64,000 nucleotides of DNA, taken from positions 186,001-250,000 of the forward strand of contig WNKV01000004.1 in the NCBI GenBank assembly GCA_009720755.1, read 5' to 3'. This stretch comes from Rhodoplanes serenus. Lineage in GTDB: Bacteria > Pseudomonadota > Alphaproteobacteria > Rhizobiales > Xanthobacteraceae. Shown here in pieces: positions 43,697-51,343 of this stretch (position 1 is its first letter; the number at the start of each line of letters is the position of its first letter). The notes under the pieces were generated by a model. The model did not search any database, was not told the DNA's origin, and saw nothing but the letters and a program-made list of their open reading frames with translations. Made by a program: the position numbers and the translations under genes.

Positions 43697-45613
43697 TCAG
43701 CGCACGAGCTGGCGGTAGATCGCCGGCAGCGCCGCCGGCAGCCGCGCCACCTGGCCCACGATGGCATAGCCGCCACGGCCGAACAGCGTCGGAAAGTACG
43801 ACTGCGCGGTCGCGTCGATGGTGACGCCGAACACCGCGAGCCCCTGCCGGCGTGCCTCCTGCACCGCCTTGCGGGTGTCCTCGACGGCGAAGCGGCCCTC
43901 GTAGTGGTCGACGTCGTTCGGCTTGCCGTCGGTGAGGACGAGCAGCAGCTTCTTGCGCTGCGGCTGCTTGGCGAGATCGGCCGCGGCGTGGCGCACCGCC
44001 GCGCCGATGCGTGTGTAGTAGCCGGGCCGCAGCGCCCCGATGCGGCGCTCAACCGTGGTGCTCATCGGCTCGCCGAACGCCTTGACGGTCTCGACCCGCA
44101 CCCAGGAGCGGCGGCGCGACGTGAAGGTCAGGATGCTGTGGTGATCGCCGCAGGCGGCGAGCCCGTGCGCCAGCACCAGCAGCGCCTCCTTCTCGACGTC
44201 GAGCACCCGGCGGCCGTCCACCCAGGCGTCGGTCGACAGCGACACGTCGACCAGGATCGTCACCGCGAGGTCGTGCCCCTGCGGGCGCACCGCGAGGTGG
44301 ACCCGGTCGGAGCCGCCGTTGCCGGCACGGATGTCGCAACGGGCCCTGACCAGCGCGTCGAGATCGAGATCGGGGCCGTCGGCCTGGGCGCGCAGCACCT
44401 CGTGGCGCGGACGCAGCGCCTCGAACTGGCGGCGGACCCGGCGGATACGGCGGCGGCCGTCGTCGTCGGCGGCCCACGCCTCGCCCTCCTCGGCGGCCGG
44501 GCCGGCGACCACGCGGCAGTGATCCGGCCAGTAGGCGCCGCGCCGATAGTCCCATTCGGGATAGAGGCAGTCGGCGGCGAGGGGGGTGCCGTCGACGGCG
44601 TCGGGCGGCAGGTCGAGATCGAACTTGAGCCGCGTCGCCGGCTTCTCGCGGCGCTCGCCGACGGTGATCTCGTCGAGATCGTCGGCCGCCTTCTTGGCGT
44701 CGTCGTCTTCGTCCTCGTCGGTCGGGCGGTCGACCTTCACCATCTCGGCGATCGCCAGGATCTTCTCGAAGCGGTTCAGCGCGAACGGCTCGCGCTTGCG
44801 ATTCTGGTCCTCGTCCTGGCGCACCGCGAACCGCTTGCGCAGCTCCGGCGCCGCCAGGGCGCCGGCCTCGGCCGCCTCGTCGGTCTGGTCGCGAACCGTG
44901 CCGGCGTCGCGCGCCCAGGCGTCGCCCCACAGCGGGCAGGGCAGCAGCGGCAGATAGCCGACCGGCGCCGACACCCCGTCGATCGGTCCGCGGCCGGCGA
45001 CCGCGCTCCACAGGAGGCCGGTCGGCGGATCGCCGATGCCGAGCAGGGCGAGGACGATGCGCTCCATCTCGCGCTCGATCGCCGGCAGGCTACGCACCGG
45101 GCGCGCCGCCGCCGTGGCGACGCACAGATGCTGGTAGGGCGCGGCGAGCCCGGGAAAGCGGCCGAGCGTCACCGCGACGGTCTCGCGGGCACGGCGCAGC
45201 AGGCGCAGGTCGCGGCGCAGCGGATCGGTCTCGACCAGCGTCACCACCGGCACGGTGGCGAACCAGGCGGCGAGCCAGCGGTAGAGCGCCCGGTTCAGCG
45301 TGGCGTCGGGATAGAGAGCGATGCGCTCCGGCAGGAACAGGGTGGCGGTGTCGCGGCCCGGCTGCTCCAGGCGCTCCTCGCCGAGCCCGATGCGCTGGCG
45401 CCAGCCGAGGCGGTGGCCGGAGCGGCGGGCACCGGCACCGGCGAGCTGGACGCCCGGAGCGCCGCCGAGGCCGCGGAACATCACGGCCAGCGGCCCGCGC
45501 ATCTCGGCGAGCGTCGCGGCGGCCTCCGGATGGCTCGGATAGCTCGCCGCGCCGCCGACCAGGCGGTGCCAGGCGCGGCCGACCGTCTCTTCGAGTTCGA
45601 GGAAGTCGAGCAT
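43697..45613 (-). CDS. norD: Nitric oxide reductase activation protein NorD
   Basis: This VWA-domain protein is needed with NorQ to insert the non-heme iron of NorB. The 638-residue product starts MLDFLELEETVGRAWHRLVG. It has a long middle with an acidic stretch (RPTDEDEDDDAKKAADD), then a C-terminal VWA domain with the MIDAS motif DVSLSTD and TDGKPND. All MIDAS residues are intact. It is the last gene of the nor unit, 92 nt after norQ. Confidence 0.9.
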   Translation of the reverse strand: MLDFLELEETVGRAWHRLVGGAASYPSHPEAAATLAEMRGPLAVMFRGLGGAPGVQLAGAGARRSGHRLGWRQRIGLGEERLEQPGRDTATLFLPERIALYPDATLNRALYRWLAAWFATVPVVTLVETDPLRRDLRLLRRARETVAVTLGRFPGLAAPYQHLCVATAAARPVRSLPAIEREMERIVLALLGIGDPPTGLLWSAVAGRGPIDGVSAPVGYLPLLPCPLWGDAWARDAGTVRDQTDEAAEAGALAAPELRKRFAVRQDEDQNRKREPFALNRFEKILAIAEMVKVDRPTDEDEDDDAKKAADDLDEITVGERREKPATRLKFDLDLPPDAVDGTPLAADCLYPEWDYRRGAYWPDHCRVVAGPAAEEGEAWAADDDGRRRIRRVRRQFEALRPRHEVLRAQADGPDLDLDALVRARCDIRAGNGGSDRVHLAVRPQGHDLAVTILVDVSLSTDAWVDGRRVLDVEKEALLVLAHGLAACGDHHSILTFTSRRRSWVRVETVKAFGEPMSTTVERRIGALRPGYYTRIGAAVRHAAADLAKQPQRKKLLLVLTDGKPNDVDHYEGRFAVEDTRKAVQEARRQGLAVFGVTIDATAQSYFPTLFGRGGYAIVGQVARLPAALPAIYRQLVR

Positions 45614-45705
45614 GATCGTCACACCAGCTTTCGGCCGTCGTCGCGAGGGGCGAGCCGACAGGCCCGGCCCCGCGCCGATCCGCTGTCCGGCGCCGCGAGG
45701 CCGCC

Positions 45706-46518
45706 TCAGCCCACTACGGCCTTCGCCACCTCGATCAGCGCCGCCTTGACGTCGGGCTCGTCCGTCAATGGCTCGATCATCGCCGCCAGCACCGCCTCGG
45801 CGGCCGGCAGGCCGGCCATCATCAGGCTGGCGCAGTAGACGATCAGCCGGGTCGACACGCCTTCCTCGAGATCGTGGCCCTTGAGGGCACGCAGCCGGCC
45901 CGCGAGCGTCACCAGCGGCCGCACCCGCTCGGCCGGCAGGCCGCTCTCGGTCGCCACCACGGCGACCTCCTGGGCGGCCGGCAGGAAGTCGAACTCGATG
46001 GCGACGAAGCGTTGCCGCGTCGACGGCTTCAGCGCCTTCAGCAAGCTCTGATAGCCGGGATTGTAGGACACCACGAGCATGAAGCTCTTGGGTGCGGCGA
46101 GCTCCTCGCCGGTGCGCTCGAGCGGCAGGATGCGGCGGTCGTCGGTGAGCGGATGCAGCACCACGGCGACGTCCTTGCGGGCCTCGACCACCTCGTCGAG
46201 ATAGCAGATGCCGCCCTCGCGCACCGCCCGGGTCAGCGGCCCGTCGGTCCACACCGTGTCGCCACCGCGCAGCAGGTAGCGGCCGGTGAGATCGGCGGCG
46301 GTGAGGTCGTCGTGGCAGGCCACGGTATGGAGCGGCAGGCCGAGCCGCGCCGCCATGTGGGCGACGAAGCGGGTCTTGCCGCAGCCGGTGGGGCCCTTCA
46401 GCAGCAGCGGCAGGCCGCGGCGCCAGGCGAGCTCGAACAGGGCGCATTCGTTGCCGGCCGGCGCATAGAACGGCGCGGTGGCGAGCGGATCACCGAGGGC
46501 GTGGACGGCGGGCTTCAT
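45706..46518 (-). CDS. norQ: MoxR-type AAA+ ATPase NorQ
   Basis: The 270-residue ATPase has Walker A LLLKGPTGCGKTRFV, Walker B GICYLDEVVEARKD, sensor motif MLVVSYNPGYQSLLKALKPSTRQRFVAIEFDF and the C-terminal lid. The sequence belongs to the NorQ/CbbQ/GvpN branch. It works with NorD to activate the reductase. GGAG lies 9 nt upstream of ATG 46518, and it is 71 nt after norB. Confidence 0.93.
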   Translation of the reverse strand: MKPAVHALGDPLATAPFYAPAGNECALFELAWRRGLPLLLKGPTGCGKTRFVAHMAARLGLPLHTVACHDDLTAADLTGRYLLRGGDTVWTDGPLTRAVREGGICYLDEVVEARKDVAVVLHPLTDDRRILPLERTGEELAAPKSFMLVVSYNPGYQSLLKALKPSTRQRFVAIEFDFLPAAQEVAVVATESGLPAERVRPLVTLAGRLRALKGHDLEEGVSTRLIVYCASLMMAGLPAAEAVLAAMIEPLTDEPDVKAALIEVAKAVVG

Positions 46519-46589
46519 GGTGGTCTCCGGGCGGTTCGGGGGCGGGCGGCCGCGGCGGGCGCGGCCGCACAGGTCTCAGGTGCCGTGTC

Positions 46590-47942
46590 TCATTCGGCGG
46601 GCTGGAGGCGGCCGCCGGTCGCCGCCGGGGTGAGCTTCTCGCGCCCCGGCACCAGCAGGGCCCAGACGAACATCAGGGCGGCGATCAGCACCACGACGCC
46701 GGAGCCGAGCCGCACCCAGTAGAACGGCGCGATCTGGCCCTGCACGTCCATGTAGCCCTGACCGAGCACCCGCTGGAGATGAACCTGGACGACGCCCGCG
46801 AAGGTGAGCGCGAAGGTCATCACCGACATGGCGGTGGTCATCAGCCAGAAGCTGGCGATGCTGAGCCACTGGTTGTAGGGCGCCCGGCCGCGGAGCTGCG
46901 GCATCGCATAGGCCATCACGGCGAGGTTCAGCATCACATAGGCGCCGAAGAAGGCGAGGTGCCCATGCGCGGCCGTCACCTGGGTGCCGTGGGTGTAGTA
47001 GTTCACCGAGGACAGCGTGTGCAGGAAGCCCCACACGCCGGCGCCGAAGAACGCCATCACCGAGCAGCCGATCGACCACAGCAGCGCCGCGTGGTTCGGG
47101 TGCTTGCGGCCCGCCTTCCAGGTCATGTGGATGGTGAACACCATCATGGCGAAGAACGGCGCCACCTCCAGCGTCGAGAACAGCGAGCCGATCCACTGCC
47201 AGTAGCCCGGCGCGCCGATCCAGTAGTAATGGTGGCCGGTGCCGAGGATGCCGGAGAACAGCGCCAGGCCGATGATGACGTAGAGCCACTTCTCGACCAC
47301 CTCGCGGTCGATGCCGTTGAGCTTGATCATCAGATAGGCCAGCACCGACGCCATGATCAGCTCCCACACGCCCTCGACCCACAGGTGAACGATGTACCAC
47401 CAGTACATCTTGTCGAGCGCGAGATTGATCGGATTGTAGAAGGCGAACAGGAAGAAGATCGCCACGCCCCACAGGCCGAACAGCAGGATGTTGGTGACGG
47501 TGGTCTTGCGTCCCTTCAGGGCCGTCATGGTGATGTTGAACAGGAACATCAGGCACACGATCACGATGCCGACCTTGATGGCGAAGGGCTGCTCCAGGAA
47601 CTCGCGGCCTTCGTGATACTGGAACAGGTAGCCCACGACGGCGATGCCGGCAGCGGCGAAGAACAGCCAGAACTGCACCTTGGCGAGCGTCGTGCTGTAC
47701 AGCTCGGTCTCGGTTTCCTCCGGCAGCAGGAAGTAGGTGGCGCCCATGAACCCCATCAGCGACCACACGATCAGCGAATTGGTGTGGATCATCCGAACGA
47801 TGTTGAAGGGCAGCAGCTCCGACAGGGTGTTGGGCAGCACGTAGATGGTGGCGGCGAGCACGCCGAACAGCACCTGGGCGAGGAACAGCGTCAGCGCGCC
47901 GTAGAAGTACAGCAGCGCGACCTTCTGGCTCTGATACGTCAT
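46590..47942 (-). CDS. norB: Nitric oxide reductase catalytic subunit NorB
   Basis: This is the cNOR heme-b/b3/FeB subunit that reduces 2 NO to N2O. The 450-residue product has about 12 membrane helices. By comparison with Pseudomonas NorB the ligands are present: low-spin heme His53 and His328, heme-b3 His326, FeB His186, His237, His238, and the conserved Glu190 and Glu194. ATG 47942 starts MTYQSQKVALLYFYG, the usual start. It follows norC by 38 nt. Confidence 0.97.
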   Translation of the reverse strand: MTYQSQKVALLYFYGALTLFLAQVLFGVLAATIYVLPNTLSELLPFNIVRMIHTNSLIVWSLMGFMGATYFLLPEETETELYSTTLAKVQFWLFFAAAGIAVVGYLFQYHEGREFLEQPFAIKVGIVIVCLMFLFNITMTALKGRKTTVTNILLFGLWGVAIFFLFAFYNPINLALDKMYWWYIVHLWVEGVWELIMASVLAYLMIKLNGIDREVVEKWLYVIIGLALFSGILGTGHHYYWIGAPGYWQWIGSLFSTLEVAPFFAMMVFTIHMTWKAGRKHPNHAALLWSIGCSVMAFFGAGVWGFLHTLSSVNYYTHGTQVTAAHGHLAFFGAYVMLNLAVMAYAMPQLRGRAPYNQWLSIASFWLMTTAMSVMTFALTFAGVVQVHLQRVLGQGYMDVQGQIAPFYWVRLGSGVVVLIAALMFVWALLVPGREKLTPAATGGRLQPAE

Positions 47943-47980
47943 GATCGGATCTCGGTTGCGTTGGCGGGCACGGACGGCGG

Positions 47981-48433
47981 TCAGCCGGCGTTGTTGGGGG
48001 GCCAGCTCTGGGTCTTGATGCGGCTCGTCCACTCCAGGAAGTCGGCGAGGTCGTTCAGCTCCTGGTCGCTGAGATTGAACTGCGGCATCTGGCGGCGGCC
48101 CGGCACGCCGGACGGCTGCGATTGCATCCACGCCTTGACCATGTCGCGGGCCGCCGCCGGGTCCTCCCGTCCGCCCCAGCGCACCCAGACATTGCCCAGC
48201 TCCGGGGCGAAATAGGCGCCTTCGCCCAGCAGCGTGTGGCAGTTGATGCAGGAGTGCTTCTCCCAGACATGCTTGCCGCGGGCCACGCTCGGCGTCAGCG
48301 TCGCCTTGTCGGTCGAGGTGTTGACCATGTACCAGTGACTGTGGGCCGTGAGGCCGACGAAGATGGCGAAGAAGAAGGCCGAACCGCCGTAGAAGACGTT
48401 CCGAGCCGCCGACTTGGTGAGGCGTTCAGCCAT
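47981..48433 (-). CDS. norC: Nitric oxide reductase cytochrome c subunit NorC
   Basis: The 150-residue subunit has an N-terminal membrane anchor (NVFYGGSAFFFAIFVGLTA), the heme-c site CINCH (Cys62-His66) and the distal Met116 in RRQMPQFNLSD. It delivers electrons to NorB. It is the first gene of norCBQD, about 80 bp below an FNR/NnrR-type site (48508-48521). Confidence 0.96.
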   Translation of the reverse strand: MAERLTKSAARNVFYGGSAFFFAIFVGLTAHSHWYMVNTSTDKATLTPSVARGKHVWEKHSCINCHTLLGEGAYFAPELGNVWVRWGGREDPAAARDMVKAWMQSQPSGVPGRRQMPQFNLSDQELNDLADFLEWTSRIKTQSWPPNNAG

Positions 48434-48507
48434 CGCGGGTCCTTTCGAGCGGTCGCGTGGAAGTGGTGATGCGCCGCGACGCTAGCGGCAGCGTCGGACA
48501 AGGGTCT

Positions 48508-48521
48508 TTGTCGATACGCAA
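48508..48521. promoter_or_regulatory. FNR/NnrR-type site upstream of norC
   Basis: TTGTCGATACGCAA fits the TTG-N8-CAA form of CRP/FNR-family sites, with half-sites TTGTC and TTGCG as seen at NnrR/DNR-controlled nor promoters. Its centre is about 81 bp upstream of the norC start. A second dyad, GACAA-N6-TTGTC, overlaps it at 48497-48512. Confidence 0.6.
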
Positions 48522-48634
48522 GCAAGCTGCCGGATCGCGCCGCATCGTCGGAGATGCGCCGGTGCGTGCCGCACGGCGATGCCGCTGTACGGCTCCTGCG
48601 GAACGAACCTGCGGAGCAGGCCCGTGCGGCGCGA

Positions 48635-48910
48635 TCAGTGGAGCAAGGGCGTGACGGCGGCGCCGAGGAACGTGGTGCTCACGACCAGCCACACCCAGGC
48701 ACCCACGATGCCGCGCCACAACGGTGTGCTCGCCCGCAGGCCGAGGAAGTCGAGCACCACGAGGCGGGCCTTGGCGGCCGCACAGGCGACCAGCACCGTG
48801 TTGGCGATCCACGCGACCGGCAGGAGCGGCGGTAGCATCAGGCTGACGACGGCGAGAATGAGCAACATCGCCAGCGCGATATCAAGACGGCGGGACGAGG
48901 AGACCGGCAC
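48635..48910 (-). CDS. norF: NorF-like COX4-type small membrane protein
   Basis: The 91-residue product has three hydrophobic segments (IALAMLLILAVVSLMLPPLL, AWIANTVLVACAA, GIVGAWVWLVVSTTFLGAAV) and the KARLVVLDFLGLR block typical of NorF/cytochrome-oxidase subunit IV-like proteins. The start is GTG 48910 with AGGTGA 4 nt upstream, and it follows norE by 4 nt. NorEF support NO-reductase activity in Rhodobacter and Paracoccus. Confidence 0.85.
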   Translation of the reverse strand: MPVSSSRRLDIALAMLLILAVVSLMLPPLLPVAWIANTVLVACAAAKARLVVLDFLGLRASTPLWRGIVGAWVWLVVSTTFLGAAVTPLLH

Positions 48911-48914
48911 GGCG

Positions 48915-49493
48915 TCACCTGATCAGATAGAGCGACGGCATCATCACGAGCCAGACGAGGTCGACCATGTGCCAGAAGGCGGCACCGGTCTCGACGTCGT
49001 CGGCTGCGGCGCGCCATCCGACCACGGCCAGAATGACCATGCCGAGGCCGACATGCAGCAGATGGAAGCCGGTGAGCAGGAAATAGAGCGTGAAGAAGGT
49101 GCTGGTCTCCGGATCGGCGCCGCCGGCGATCTCGTGCCCGTACTCGACGAGCTTGATCCCAATGAACAGGGCGCCCAACGCGATGGCGCCGGCCGTCAGG
49201 CCGCGCACCGCGGCCCGTCGGCCGCTCCGGGCCGCGATCGCGGCGCGGGCGGCGAGCCAGCCGCTGGCGATCAGCACGAGGGTGTTGAGACCGGCGAGGC
49301 CGACATCGAGCCGCGTCTGGTCGGCCGCGAAGCCGGCGGGGTCGACGGCGCGCGCCACCGCGAAGGCGCCGAGCAGCAGGCCGAAGGCGGTGAGCTCGCT
49401 GAAGATCAGCACCCACATCATCGGGTGCCCCGGCAGATCGTCGAGCACGCCCCAGCCGGAGGTGTCGTGCGTCGCGTCGCTCGAAACCGTCAT
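48915..49493 (-). CDS. norE: NorE-like COX3-family protein
   Basis: The 192-residue membrane protein resembles cytochrome oxidase subunit III: LPGHPMMWVLIFSELTAFGLLLGAF, FTLYFLLTGFHLLHVGLGMVIL and AAFWHMVDLVWLVMMPSLYLI at the C-terminus. With the nor genes downstream it is NorE. ATG 49493 has GGGAG 6 nt upstream. The upstream gap holds two FNR-type sites. Confidence 0.9.
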   Translation of the reverse strand: MTVSSDATHDTSGWGVLDDLPGHPMMWVLIFSELTAFGLLLGAFAVARAVDPAGFAADQTRLDVGLAGLNTLVLIASGWLAARAAIAARSGRRAAVRGLTAGAIALGALFIGIKLVEYGHEIAGGADPETSTFFTLYFLLTGFHLLHVGLGMVILAVVGWRAAADDVETGAAFWHMVDLVWLVMMPSLYLIR

Positions 49494-49549
49494 GTCGCGC
49501 TCCCGCGTCGCCCCACCTCCTCGCATAGGCGGACGCGGAACGACGGTCT

Positions 49550-49563
49550 TTGCGCATCGGCAA
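49550..49563. promoter_or_regulatory. FNR/NnrR-type site upstream of norE
   Basis: TTGCGCATCGGCAA fits TTG-N8-CAA with half-sites TTGCG and TTGCC. Its centre is about 64 bp upstream of the norE start codon. Confidence 0.55.
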
Positions 49564-49602
49564 ACAGGGGGCGCCGGTGGGCGCCGCCATTCGCCCGGTT
49601 GT

Positions 49603-49616
49603 TTGGTGGCGCGCAA
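49603..49616. promoter_or_regulatory. FNR/NnrR-type site in the norE / 51-aa gene gap
   Basis: TTGGTGGCGCGCAA fits TTG-N8-CAA but is the weakest of the three (half-sites TTGGT and TTGCG). It lies about 120 bp before the small plus-strand gene at 49729 and a similar distance from norE. Confidence 0.4.
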
Positions 49617-49728
49617 AGGCGGCGCCGCGACATCGGTCTAGAGTGGCGGCTCGACGGAGTGCGGCGGCCGGTCCGCCGGCACGGCACCGCGGGCGGCGAC
49701 GCCGCCGGAGCTTCGACGGAGTCCCGTG

Positions 49729-49884
49729 ATGACGGATGCGCAGCTCGGCCTCATGGTCGCCACACCGATCATCATCGGCTTCGCGGTGGCGCTGCGCTGG
49801 ATCGGTGCGGTGCGGACCACCGGCGCCGTCACGGCGGTGTTGCTTTCGGTCGCCATCGCGGCGCTGCTGTTTCTGACCCAGTAG
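49729..49884 (+). CDS. Small membrane protein next to the nor cluster
   Basis: The 51-residue product starts MTDAQLGLMVATPIIIGFAV. Two hydrophobic helices (about 6-25 and 33-48) are separated by RWIGAVRTTG, and the chain ends LFLTQ. ATG 49729 has GGAG 7 nt upstream. The gene is divergent from norE and shares its FNR-type sites. I do not recognise a family. The clean helix-turn-helix hydrophobic pattern and good ribosome-binding site support a real gene. Confidence 0.65.
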   Translation: MTDAQLGLMVATPIIIGFAVALRWIGAVRTTGAVTAVLLSVAIAALLFLTQ

Positions 49885-50033
49885 CGGGCTGCGGCCCGGT
49901 GAGGGCGAGGTCCCGCCGCCGAGCCCGGCTCGCGCGCTCGCGCGGGTGGCGCGCCGCTGTCGCCTTGCCGCGATAGAAGCGCGATGCGCGAGCCGTCGGG
50001 ATGGGGGAGCGCCGACCCCGCGTGGGGGACGGC

Positions 50034-50110
50034 TGGCGGTCCCGGCAGGACTCGAACCTGCGACCTTCGGTTTAGGAAACCGCTGCTCTATCCTGCTGAG
50101 CTACGGGACC
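50034..50110 (-). tRNA. tRNA-Arg (anticodon CCU)
   Basis: On the minus strand the 77-nt sequence folds as a normal tRNA. The acceptor GGTCCCG pairs with CGGGACC, followed by G and an encoded CCA. The D arm contains GCTCAGCAGGATAGAGC, the anticodon loop is TTCCTAA (CCT, reading AGG), and the T arm contains GGTTCGAGTCC. Confidence 0.95.
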
Positions 50111-50245
50111 GTGCCGCGCCTCGACTAGCACAATCGACGCCGCTTCGCATCCCGTCGCGCCCCTGCCGGACGTGACGGAGCCGGGTCGACGGCGGCGGCG
50201 CGCGGCAGGATCGTCCGGGTGGGGCCGCCCGGTTGCGGGAGCGGG

Positions 50246-51184
50246 ATGCCGGAACGACGATCATGGGTGCGGGACATTCCGCGCGGGCGGCGCCTTCGCC
50301 CCGCCACGGCGCGCCTCGCCGTCGCCGCGCTGCTCATCTCGGTGGTGCTCCCGGCCACCGGCCAGGAGGTGCGGCCGACGCCACCGCCAACCCGTCGCGG
50401 GCCGCCGGCGCCGGCCGGCTGTGTCCTCGACGAGATCGGCCGCGCCGTCGTCGTCGCCGCCGCCGTGGATGGGCGGACGCTCCGTCTCGCCGACGGTCGC
50501 GAGGTCCTGCTCGCCGGCATCGAGGTGGCGCCCGTGGAGGACACCTCCCTCGCGACAGCGGGCACCGCGTCGGCCGCCCCGTTTCCGGGCATCGCGGCCC
50601 GTGACGGACTGGCGGCGGCGGCCGCGGGCCGCAGCGTCGTGCTGCGTCAGGCGGCGCCGCGACCGGACCGCTGGGGCCGGCTGGTCACCTGGGCGTTCGT
50701 CGAGGGCGATGCCCTCGATGGCGGCGGCACGCGGGCGCTCCAGCACCGCCAGCTCGCCGCCGGGCTGGCCTGGGTGGCCGGGCGCATCGACGACGTCGCC
50801 TGCCTGGCCGGACTGCGAGAGGCCGAGCGGGAGGCCCGGCGGGCCGATCTTGGCCTGTGGTCGCACCCCGACTATGCTGCGCTGCCGGCCGGGCGGCCGG
50901 CCGAGATTCTGCGCCGCCGCGGCGCGTTCGGGGTGATTCGCGGCCGGGTCGACTCGGTGCGCGAGAGCGGCGGCACCGTCTACCTGAACTTCGGCCGCCG
51001 GTGGTCCGAGGCGTTCGCGGCGACGGTTCCGAAGCGGGCGGCCGCCAGCTTCCAGGCGGCCGGACTCGATCTTCCGGGGCTCGCCGGGCGGACCGTCGAG
51101 GTGCGGGGTATCGTCGAGCAGCGGGGCGGTGCGCCACGCATCGCGGTGGCCCACCCGGAGCAGCTTTCGGCGGACGGACGCTAG
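50246..51184 (+). CDS. Exported thermonuclease-like (SNase-fold) protein
   Basis: The 312-residue product has a basic N-terminus and a hydrophobic signal (ARLAVAALLISVVLPATG). An SNase-like fold follows: RAVVVAAAVDGRTLRLADGREVLLAGIEVAP, DRWGRLVTWAF, LAAGLAWVAG and LREAEREARRADLGLW. The usual catalytic pair is not obvious, so it may not be a nuclease. ATG 50246 has GGGAG 4 nt upstream. Its stop codon lies at the edge of the repeat at 51182. Confidence 0.75.
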   Translation: MPERRSWVRDIPRGRRLRPATARLAVAALLISVVLPATGQEVRPTPPPTRRGPPAPAGCVLDEIGRAVVVAAAVDGRTLRLADGREVLLAGIEVAPVEDTSLATAGTASAAPFPGIAARDGLAAAAAGRSVVLRQAAPRPDRWGRLVTWAFVEGDALDGGGTRALQHRQLAAGLAWVAGRIDDVACLAGLREAEREARRADLGLWSHPDYAALPAGRPAEILRRRGAFGVIRGRVDSVRESGGTVYLNFGRRWSEAFAATVPKRAAASFQAAGLDLPGLAGRTVEVRGIVEQRGGAPRIAVAHPEQLSADGR

Positions 51185-51287
51185 AGCATTGTCCGGCGAA
51201 GTGGAGTCCGGTTCGCCGTCGAAAATGCGATCGAATAAGGACTTCTAGAGCGGAGTCCGATCTCGTTGGATCGGATTTCGCCCTAGA
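51182..51287. repeat. TAGAGCAT-type intergenic repeat, copy 2
   Basis: A roughly 106-bp element matching 19062-19168 (see shared blocks there). It starts TAGAGCATTGTCCGGCGAAG and ends CGCCCTAGA. Its first three bases form the stop codon of the upstream gene. It fills most of the gap to the M48 peptidase gene. Confidence 0.8.
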
Positions 51288-51343
51288 AGCCGCAGGGCGG
51301 TGATGCGGACGGCCGGTCGGCCGGTTGCGCGAGAGGAGGAGCG

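Noticed and set aside
43904-45838. Long plus-strand open frame opposite norD
   Set aside because: It mirrors the antisense of norD. Its His/Arg/Ala-rich composition is typical of the opposite strand of GC-rich genes, and it lacks motifs.
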